From assembly GCA_050746185.1 (NCBI GenBank), contig JBOGLA010000002.1:28439-92438 (forward strand): 64,000 nt of DNA, in the 5' to 3' direction. The position numbers were made by a program, and so were the translations under genes. The first letter of the stretch is position 1, and each line of letters starts with the position of its first letter. Source of the DNA: PALSA-188 sp050746185. GTDB taxonomy: Bacteria > Acidobacteriota > Terriglobia > Terriglobales > Acidobacteriaceae. The notes under the pieces are model-generated. The model ran no database searches, was not told the DNA's origin, and worked only from the letters and a program-made list of their open reading frames with translations. Below, in pieces: positions 58,480 through 64,000 of this stretch.

Positions 58480-59148
58480 CTAAAATGCGCCCACTGCCTG
58501 TTGGCCTTCCCGTTTTTTTGCTGCCGGCAGGATTTCGCCTTTGTAAACCCAAACTTTTACGCCGATTACGCCGTATGTCGTTCTGGCCTCGGTGAAGCCG
58601 TAATCAATGTCAGCCCGCAACGTGTGCAGCGGCAGGCGTCCTTGCAAATACCATTCGGAGCGGGCGATTTCGTTTCCGTTCAGGCGGCCGCTGACGCGAA
58701 CTTTGATTCCTTTACATCCGAAGCGGAGCGCGGAGTCCACCGACTTGCGCATGGCGCGACGGAATCCTACGCGTTTTTCAAGTTGCAGCGCGATGGCTTC
58801 GGACACGAGTTGCGCATCGAGTTCCGGTTTGTGCACTTCCTGGATATCCATGAAGACCTCGCGAGAGGTTCGCTTCTGAACGTCGAGTTTCAGCTTGTCA
58901 ATTTCAGCGCCTTTTCGTCCGATGATGATTCCGGGCCGCGCGGTCCTGATGATGACGCGCAGTTTGTTTCCGGGGCGCTCGATTTCGATGGAACTGACCC
59001 CCGCCGACTTGAGCTTGTCTTTGAGCTCGTTCTTCAGCTTGATGTCTTCGAGCAAAAGCTTGTCGTAATCGCGTTCGACAAACCAGCGCGACTTCCACGG
59101 CTTGGTGTAGCCGAGTCGGAATCCGTATGGATGAACCTTCTGTCCCAT
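58480..59148 (-). CDS. rpsC: 30S ribosomal protein S3
   Basis: 222 residues. MGQKVHPYGFRLGYTKPWKS, KH-domain IIGRKGAEIDKLKLDV, and C-terminal GCKGIKVRVSGRLNGNEIAR and GVIGVKVWVYKGEI. Lines the mRNA entry channel. 17 bases after rplV. Confidence 0.97.
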   Translation of the reverse strand: MGQKVHPYGFRLGYTKPWKSRWFVERDYDKLLLEDIKLKNELKDKLKSAGVSSIEIERPGNKLRVIIRTARPGIIIGRKGAEIDKLKLDVQKRTSREVFMDIQEVHKPELDAQLVSEAIALQLEKRVGFRRAMRKSVDSALRFGCKGIKVRVSGRLNGNEIARSEWYLQGRLPLHTLRADIDYGFTEARTTYGVIGVKVWVYKGEILPAAKKREGQQAVGAF

Positions 59149-59165
59149 TTTTTATTTTTCTCCTG

Positions 59166-59684
59166 CTACTTCGCCGCTGCCTTTTTTTTCTTATTCTTAC
59201 TCTTTCCAGTGGCGGCTTTGCTTTTAGCTTTAGCTTTTGCGTGCGTATGCCTCGTTGCGGCGCTCTTCTTCCGCGCCGGCGCCGGCGTGGCATGATCTTC
59301 TCCAACCACCGTAGCCAAATCTTCATGGCCCTGGCGGCCTCTTTCGGCGAGGACAAGCTCGATGTGCGAAATGCGCCGCACGTAGCGAAAAGCCCGGCCC
59401 ATGGGCGCGGGACGGATGCGCTTCATTCGCGGCCCGTCATTGGCGATGGCGCTCTTCACATAAAGCTTGTCCACGTCCACATCAATATTTTTTTCCGAGC
59501 TGAGGTAATTTGCATTTTCCAGCGCCGATCGCAGAAGCTTCTCGACCGTGGATGCGACGCGCTTCTTGGTAAAAACCAGCGTGTTCAACGCATCCTCGAC
59601 GCGCCGCCCTTTGATCAGATCCAGCACCAGGCGGGCCTTCTGCGGCGAGACGCGCATGTAACGGGCTTGAGCTCGAAATTCCAT
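59166..59684 (-). CDS. rplV: 50S ribosomal protein L22 with long basic tail
   Basis: 172 residues versus about 110 normally. Core: ARYMRVSPQKARLVLDLIKG, SALENANYLSSEKNIDVD, MKRIRPAPMGRAFRYVRRIS and HIELVLAE. The last 55 or so residues are Lys/Ala-rich (KAKAKSKAATGKSKNKKK). L22 has a loop lining the exit tunnel; the tail would lie outside the conserved fold. Confidence 0.96.
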   Translation of the reverse strand: MEFRAQARYMRVSPQKARLVLDLIKGRRVEDALNTLVFTKKRVASTVEKLLRSALENANYLSSEKNIDVDVDKLYVKSAIANDGPRMKRIRPAPMGRAFRYVRRISHIELVLAERGRQGHEDLATVVGEDHATPAPARKKSAATRHTHAKAKAKSKAATGKSKNKKKKAAAK

Positions 59685-59693
59685 AATTGCCCC

Positions 59694-60047
59694 TTATGCC
59701 TTCGGCGGCGCAGCCGGTGCTGCCGCCGGAGCCGGCGCTCCCGGACCGCCGGGAATTCCCGCGGGCTTGGCTGCCACTTCGGTCGCCGCGCGCATGGAGT
59801 GTCCCTTGAACTGGCGGGTAAAACTGAACTCGCCGAGCTTGTGGCCGACAAGGTTTTCCGTGATATACACCGGAATAAATTTCTTGCCGTTGTGCACGGC
59901 AATCGTGTGTCCCACCATTTCTGGAACGATGGTGGAGCGCCGCGACCATGTGCGCAATACTCTTTTTTCGTTGCGAGCGTTCATCGCTTCCACCCGCGTT
60001 TGCAGGTAGGAATCAATGAACGGACCCTTTTTAGTTGAACGTGCCAT
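59694..60047 (-). CDS. rpsS: 30S ribosomal protein S19 with Ala/Pro tail
   Basis: 117 residues versus about 92. MARSTKKGPFIDSYLQTRVE, TWSRRSTIVPEMVGHTIAVH, NGKKFIPVYITENLVGHKLG, EFSFTRQFKGHS. The tail (GPGAPAPAAAPAAPPKA) is proline/alanine-rich and probably disordered. 9 bases upstream of rplV. Confidence 0.96.
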   Translation of the reverse strand: MARSTKKGPFIDSYLQTRVEAMNARNEKRVLRTWSRRSTIVPEMVGHTIAVHNGKKFIPVYITENLVGHKLGEFSFTRQFKGHSMRAATEVAAKPAGIPGGPGAPAPAAAPAAPPKA

Positions 60048-60049
60048 AA

Positions 60050-60184
60050 AGTCAGTTCTCAGCTTTCAGTTATCAGCTCTCAGCTTGTGTTCTTGCTGCA
60101 GCTTCCAGCTATTAAAATCTTTTAACTTTGACATTCCCACCTCTAGCGGTGAGGAATCTGCTTTGGTCTTCGACCACGATTAAC
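60050..60184. repeat. Repeat text in the rpsS-rplB spacer
   Basis: CAGTTCTCAGCTTTCAGTTA and TCAGCTCTCAGC words, then CTTCCAGCT, then TTGACATTCCC...GGTGAGGAATCTGCTTT resembling the TGTCATTCCGAG half-element. Confidence 0.65.
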
Positions 60185-61012
60185 CTATTTCTTCCCCCTA
60201 CGACTCACGATGAACGCATCCGTACGCTTGTTGTTGCGCGTCTTGTAACCGCGGGTCGGCTGTCCCCAGGGAGTTACCGGATGGCGGCCGCCGGATGTCT
60301 TTCCTTCACCGCCGCCGTGCGGATGATCCACCGGATTCATTGAGACTCCGCGATTGACCGGACGCCATCCCATCCAGCGCATTCGACCGGCCTTGCCGAT
60401 GGTGACGTTTTCGTGGTCAAGATTGCCGACTTGTCCGATCGTGGCCATGCATTCCTGAGCGACTTTGCGCGTCTCGCCGGAAGGCAGTTTCACCAGCGCG
60501 TATTCGCCTTCTTTTGCGACCAACTGGGCCGAGCCGCCCGCAGAGCGCACCATTTGCGCTCCCTTGCCAGGCTTCAATTCGACATTGTGAATGGTTGTGC
60601 CGGGAGGAATATTTTTTAACGGGAGCGCGTTGCCAACTAGAATGTCCGCTTCCGGGCCGCTTACGATTTTTTGCCCGACTTTCAGGCCTTCCGGCTGGAG
60701 AATGTAGCGCTTCTCGCCGTCGGCGTAACTGAGCAAAGCGATGCGCGCGGAACGGTTGGGATCGTACTCGATGGTGGCGACGGTGGCGGGAATGCCAATT
60801 TTGTCGCGCTTGAAGTCAATGATGCGCAACTGACGCTTGTGGCCGCCACCGTGATGCCACATGGTGGTGTCTCCACTGTTGCGGCGGCCGCCGGTGCGGC
60901 GCTTGGGCTCGAGCAACGCCTTGTGCGGCGTGGTGGACGTGATGTCATCGTTGACGATGGTCGTCCGGTAGCGCAACGTTTGTGTTGTCGGTCGGTAAGT
61001 CTTGATGGCCAT
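60185..61012 (-). CDS. rplB: 50S ribosomal protein L2
   Basis: 275 residues, normal length. KTYRPTTQTLRYRTTIVND, GGGHKRQLRIIDFKRDKIGI, and peptidyl-transferase-near WRPVNRGVSMNPVDHPHGGG with the conserved histidine. Essential for subunit joining. Confidence 0.98.
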   Translation of the reverse strand: MAIKTYRPTTQTLRYRTTIVNDDITSTTPHKALLEPKRRTGGRRNSGDTTMWHHGGGHKRQLRIIDFKRDKIGIPATVATIEYDPNRSARIALLSYADGEKRYILQPEGLKVGQKIVSGPEADILVGNALPLKNIPPGTTIHNVELKPGKGAQMVRSAGGSAQLVAKEGEYALVKLPSGETRKVAQECMATIGQVGNLDHENVTIGKAGRMRWMGWRPVNRGVSMNPVDHPHGGGEGKTSGGRHPVTPWGQPTRGYKTRNNKRTDAFIVSRRGKK

Positions 61013-61038
61013 AAAATCTGCTCTTAGCTTCCAGCTTT

Positions 61039-61087
61039 GTAGAGACGCAGATCGCTACGTCTAAGACGTTGCAAGCAACGTTTCTAC
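61039..61087. repeat. GTAGAGACG palindromes, rplB-rplW
   Basis: GTAGAGACGCAGATCGCTAC followed by GTCTAAGACGTTGC-aa-GCAACGTTTCTAC. Diverged members of the 15047-15107 family; the second keeps a perfect ACGTTGC/GCAACGT pair. Confidence 0.75.
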
Positions 61088-61377
61088 AAATTCTGCGCGT
61101 ACTCCGGCATTTTTTCGCCGGCCCGCAATCGTACGTACGCCTTCTTCCAGTCGGGACGGTATCCGGCAAACTTGCCCCGGCGGCGTTCTTTGCCGGGGAA
61201 GTTGGCGGTTCGTACCGAATGGACCTTCACCTTGAAAATTCCCTGCACCGCTTCTTTGATCTCGGTCTTGGTTGCTTTCGGCGCGACCTGGAAAACCAGG
61301 GTGTTCTGGTTCTCTTTGATCGCGAGGCCTTTTTCCGTGATCACCGGCCGCCGAAGAATCTGATATGCGGATTTCAT
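61084..61377 (-). CDS. rplW: 50S ribosomal protein L23
   Basis: 97 residues. YQILRRPVITEKGLAIKENQ, FQVAPKATKTEIKEAVQGIF and KVKVHSVRTANFPGK. The ATG shares one base with the rplD stop (TGATG). Docking site for trigger factor. Confidence 0.96.
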   Translation of the reverse strand: MKSAYQILRRPVITEKGLAIKENQNTLVFQVAPKATKTEIKEAVQGIFKVKVHSVRTANFPGKERRRGKFAGYRPDWKKAYVRLRAGEKMPEYAQNL

Positions 61378-62129
61378 CAGGCTACCTCCGCCGCTTTTTC
61401 ATGTTTGGTCCGGCGGCGCGGAGAACGTATTGCCTTCTTCGCTTCGTGCTTTTTGCCTTCACCGGAATTTTCGGCTGCTTCACGCTGGCGCTTTGACAGC
61501 GTGTTCTTCAGAGAAAGCTGCAACTTCTCAATCGCGGGCTGCGAAAAGATTGCGGCGTCGTAACGAAGCAAATGATACGGATGCACTTCGTTGCCGGAAA
61601 TCAGTTCCACGCCGGCGAGGTTGCGCGAGCTGAGCTCGAGATTTCGATTTCCATGCTGCGGAACTTCAACCAGCAGCACCGTTTTTTCAACTTTTAAAGC
61701 ATTCAGCGCTTCCCGGAATGCTTTTGACTTCGGTTCATCCAGGGCGAAGGTGTTCACGACGATCAGCTTGCCATCGGCAAATTTCGAGGCCAGGGCGGAG
61801 CGAAGCGCGCCCAGCAACTTTTTGCGCGGGAAAGTGTAAGCATGCGAATGGGGTTGCGGTCCGTGGACCGTGCCGCCGTGCCGCCATAACGGAGACCGGA
61901 TTGATCCCACGCGGGCGCGCCCTGTGCCCTTTTGTTTCCAGAGTTTCTTGCCTGCCCCGGAGACCAGCTTCTTATTCTTCGTAGCGTGAGTGCCGGCACG
62001 CAGCCCGGCGCGGTAGTGCTTCACCGCTTCCCACAGCAGGTCTTCGTTCACGGCGCCGAAGATTTCATCGGCGAGATCGAGTGTGCCGACCTTGGCTCCG
62101 CTCAAATTGTGAATGTCTATGGTCGCCAT
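61377..62129 (-). CDS. rplD: 50S ribosomal protein L4 with basic tail
   Basis: 250 residues versus about 201. Core with ATKNKKLVSGAGKKLWKQKG, RARVGSIRSPLWRHGGTVHG, PRKKLLGALRSALASK. The last 45 residues (KHEAKKAIRSPRRRTKHEK) are basic. L4 can repress the S10 operon in E. coli; no such leader was recognised here. Confidence 0.96.
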   Translation of the reverse strand: MATIDIHNLSGAKVGTLDLADEIFGAVNEDLLWEAVKHYRAGLRAGTHATKNKKLVSGAGKKLWKQKGTGRARVGSIRSPLWRHGGTVHGPQPHSHAYTFPRKKLLGALRSALASKFADGKLIVVNTFALDEPKSKAFREALNALKVEKTVLLVEVPQHGNRNLELSSRNLAGVELISGNEVHPYHLLRYDAAIFSQPAIEKLQLSLKNTLSKRQREAAENSGEGKKHEAKKAIRSPRRRTKHEKAAEVA

Positions 62130-62176
62130 ATAAATTCGCTTCCAGCTATTAGCTTCCAGCTACTTCCTCAAATCTC

Positions 62177-62914
62177 TTAGCCCTTTTTTGCTGCACGTTT
62201 GGCTGCTTTCAAGGGATCGACTGTTGCCGCTCCGGCGAATCCGCGACGCTCTCTTGGCGGCTTCTTCGCCTTGGTGATGACCAGGTATCCGCCATTCGGG
62301 CCCGGGACTGCGCCTTCGACTACCAGCAAGTTATCTTCTTTGTCCATACCCAAGAGCCGGAGGTTGCGGACGGTAACGCGGTCCACGCCCATGTGTCCCG
62401 ACATTCGCATGCCCTTGAATACGCGCGATGGAAACGCTGAAGAGCCGATTGAACCAGTGATTTGGAACATCGAGCCATGGGACTTGGGTCCGCCTCCGAA
62501 ATGATGGCGGCGAACGACGCCGGCGAATCCGCGGCCTTTGCTGATGCCGACGATGTCCACAAACTTTTCGCCGTCGAAAATATCAACAAGAACCCGGTCG
62601 CCGGGTTTCATGCCGTTACCTTCTGCGGCATCTTCTTTTGCATCCACTTCGACCGGCACTTCGCGAACGAATTTCACCGGCGGCAAGTTGTGCTTTCCCA
62701 GGTGGCCCTTCATGGGCTTCGTGAGGCGCGATTCCTTGACAAATTCGACGAGGCCGATTTGCGCGGCAACGTAGCCGTCGCGTGTCTGCGTTTTGTGTTG
62801 AGTAACTACGCAGGGACCGGCTTGCAGCACGGTCGCGGGATGCACGTCTCCGCGATCGTCGAAGAGCTGCGTCATGCCGACTTTTTTGCCGAGGATTCCG
62901 GTTACTCTAGCCAT
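62177..62914 (-). CDS. rplC: 50S ribosomal protein L3
   Basis: 245 residues from ATG 62914 with GGAGAA six bases upstream; an upstream extension of 19 codons is encoded by repeat text (it reads HPERSEGSA) and is discounted. MARVTGILGKKVGMTQLFDD, GRGFAGVVRRHHFGGGPKSH and GMRMSGHMGVDRVTVRNL. Assembly initiator of the large subunit. Confidence 0.96.
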   Translation of the reverse strand: MARVTGILGKKVGMTQLFDDRGDVHPATVLQAGPCVVTQHKTQTRDGYVAAQIGLVEFVKESRLTKPMKGHLGKHNLPPVKFVREVPVEVDAKEDAAEGNGMKPGDRVLVDIFDGEKFVDIVGISKGRGFAGVVRRHHFGGGPKSHGSMFQITGSIGSSAFPSRVFKGMRMSGHMGVDRVTVRNLRLLGMDKEDNLLVVEGAVPGPNGGYLVITKAKKPPRERRGFAGAATVDPLKAAKRAAKKG

Positions 62915-62940
62915 AATTTCTCCAACACGGTTAACAGCAG

Positions 62941-62998
62941 ATCCTTCGCTTCGCTCAGGATGACGCCGCAAGGCTCAGATGCCTTGCAAACGGCGTCA
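62941..62998. repeat. CTCAGA hairpin module, rpsJ-rplC
   Basis: ATCCTTCGCTTCGCTCAGGA followed by TGACGCCG, CAAGGC-tcagat-GCCTTG, CAAA, CGGCGTCA. The outer arms TGACGCCG and CGGCGTCA pair perfectly, giving a two-step hairpin that runs into the rpsJ stop. Confidence 0.82.
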
Positions 62999-63328
62999 CT
63001 TATGCGGCTCTTTGCCGAAGGCCTTTATTTCCACGTCCACGCCTGCGGGCAGATCCAGCTTCATCAATGCATCCACTGTCTGCGGTGTTGGATCAAGTAT
63101 GTCGAGGAGCCGTTTGTGGGTGCGAATTTCGAATTGTTCCCGCGACTTCTTGTCCACGTGAGGCGAACGCAGGACGCAATATTTGTTTTTCACCGTCGGC
63201 AATGGAATCGGGCCGGCGATTTGCGCGCCTGTGCGCTTGGCAGTGTCAACGATCTCGCCCGTGGATTGATCCAGGATGCGGTAGTCGTAAGCTTTCAGCC
63301 GGATGCGAATTCTTTCGTTTCCTATCAT
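62996..63328 (-). CDS. rpsJ: 30S ribosomal protein S10
   Basis: 110 residues from ATG 63328. ERIRIRLKAYDYRILDQSTG, GAQIAGPIPLPTVKNKYCVL, RSPHVDKKSREQFEIRTHKR. S10 also acts in transcription antitermination as NusE. The frame extends 19 codons upstream without similarity. First gene of the S10 operon after tuf. Confidence 0.97.
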   Translation of the reverse strand: MIGNERIRIRLKAYDYRILDQSTGEIVDTAKRTGAQIAGPIPLPTVKNKYCVLRSPHVDKKSREQFEIRTHKRLLDILDPTPQTVDALMKLDLPAGVDVEIKAFGKEPHK

Positions 63329-63396
63329 TTCTCTCTCGATCCCCTTCCGGCCGTCCGGAAGGAAAGAACTTGAGCCAGGCTGCAAGGCCCTGTAAC

Positions 63397-63497
63397 TTCT
63401 GAGAACTGAGAACCAGAAACTGATTGCTGGTTCTCTTAGCTCAACTCCAGCGGAGCTTCGCTCCGCCGGACGGGCGAGGACGCCCGTCTCTCCATCG
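63397..63497. repeat. Repeats in the tuf-rpsJ spacer
   Basis: TTCTGAGAACTGAGAACCAG words, then CGGAGC-ttc-GCTCCG and GACGGGCG-ag-GACGCCCGTC (to 63497), the same composite as 50061-50107. Confidence 0.82.
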
Positions 63498-63500
63498 TTT

Positions 63501-64000
63501 CTACTGAATAATCTCGCTGATCGTCCCGGCGCCGACGGTGTGGCCGCCTTCGCGGATGGCGAATCGCAATCCCTTCTCCATCGCCACCGGCGTGATCAGT
63601 TCGATCACTAAACTCACGTTGTCTCCCGGCATCACCATCTCGGTGCCCGCCGGCAGTTCCGCCACTCCCGTTACGTCCGTCGTCCGCAGATAAAATTGCG
63701 GACGGTATCCTTTGAAGAACGGAGTATGCCGGCCTCCTTCTTCTTTGGTCAGAATATAAACTTCCGCCTTGAACTTGGTATGCGGCGTGATCGAACCCGG
63801 CTTCGCCAGCACCATGCCACGCTCGACATCTTCTTTCGCGATGCCGCGCAACAGCAGGCCGGCATTGTCTCCGGCCAGGCCTTCGTCGAGTTGCTTCTTG
63901 AACATTTCGACGCCGGTTACAACTGTCTTTCTCGTATCGCGGAAGCCTACGATTTCTACTTCTTCTCCAACTTTCACTTTGCCGCGTTCGATTCTTCCCG
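63501..64000 (-). CDS. tuf: Translation elongation factor Tu, C-terminal part (partial)
   Basis: The last 166 codons or so are in the window; the gene runs off the right end. Domain 2: GRIERGKVKVGEEVEIVGFR and the following DEGLAGDNAGLLLRGIAKED; domain 3: FKAEVYILTKEEGGRHTPF, PQFYLRTTDVTG and MVMPGDNVSL. EF-Tu carries aminoacyl-tRNA to the ribosome. Upstream of rpsJ, the classic str-S10 junction. Confidence 0.97.
   Translation of the reverse strand, partial: GRIERGKVKVGEEVEIVGFRDTRKTVVTGVEMFKKQLDEGLAGDNAGLLLRGIAKEDVERGMVLAKPGSITPHTKFKAEVYILTKEEGGRHTPFFKGYRPQFYLRTTDVTGVAELPAGTEMVMPGDNVSLVIELITPVAMEKGLRFAIREGGHTVGAGTISEIIQ

Noticed and set aside
62915..62971. N-terminal extension of L3 reading HPERSEGSA
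   Set aside because: This is translated repeat text (GGATGAC/CGAAGCGAAGGATC); the family start and ribosome-binding site are at 62914.

Overview
The window reads as a chromosomal segment of an Acidobacteriota bacterium, most like the Terriglobia (Koribacter or Sulfotelmatobacter-like lineages). This is inferred from gene content and style: an ECF sigma factor next to a HEAT-repeat anti-sigma protein, a DUF4097 surface protein and a PDZ protein; lysine/alanine-rich tails on ribosomal proteins; and very many short hairpin repeats between genes. No rRNA, tRNA or CRISPR array was seen.

Layout. 1-1500 (+): tail of a probable peptidyl-tRNA hydrolase, then rpsF-rpsR-rplI. 1997-6214 (+): envelope-stress-like cluster (sigma factor, zf-HC2/HEAT protein, adhesin-like DUF4097 protein, double-PDZ protein). 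6232-12186: selB (-), then purL and purF (+). 12458-16179: prmC (-), a DUF2283-type small gene pair (+), prfA and a DUF1385 membrane protein (-). 16291-22417: ATP-dependent DNA ligase, outer-membrane barrel, ArsR/SDR pair, Ig-fold secreted protein, osmolyte-binding lipoprotein and a VapBC pair with a perfect palindromic operator. 22432-31337: priA, a parS-like palindrome, family 4 uracil-DNA glycosylase, panC-panB, a lone Doc/Fic protein, deoxynucleoside kinase, polysaccharide deacetylase and hemL. 31655-37979: a MacB/FtsX-type permease, a repeat-dense island around a GIY-YIG nuclease, an SRPBCC/ArsR pair, ahcY and metK. 38179-44922: a Type III-like restriction-modification system whose mod gene carries a single-base frameshift, then a PD-(D/E)XK endonuclease gene with an N-terminal tandem repeat.

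44927-64000 (-) holds the complete tuf-S10-spc-alpha ribosomal supercluster in canonical order: tuf, rpsJ, rplC, rplD, rplW, rplB, rpsS, rplV, rpsC, rplP, rpmC, rpsQ, rplN, rplX, rplE, rpsN, rpsH, rplF, rplR, rpsE, rpmD, rplO, secY, adk, map, infA, rpmJ, rpsM, rpsK, rpsD, rpoA, rplQ. Order is conserved, but many spacers are swollen to 80-290 bases by hairpin repeats.

The most unusual signal is the repeat population. Several modular palindromic families occupy spacers and also sit in frame inside purL, prmC, the DNA ligase and mod, and they supply the C-terminus and stop codon of two other genes. Several families keep pairing while changing the paired bases. At 33251-33710 one palindromic element is split into two halves with a GIY-YIG nuclease gene exactly between them, while a nearly identical empty copy lies just upstream. 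This suggests a nuclease-bearing parent of a short mobile palindrome family; mobility is inference, the architecture is directly visible.
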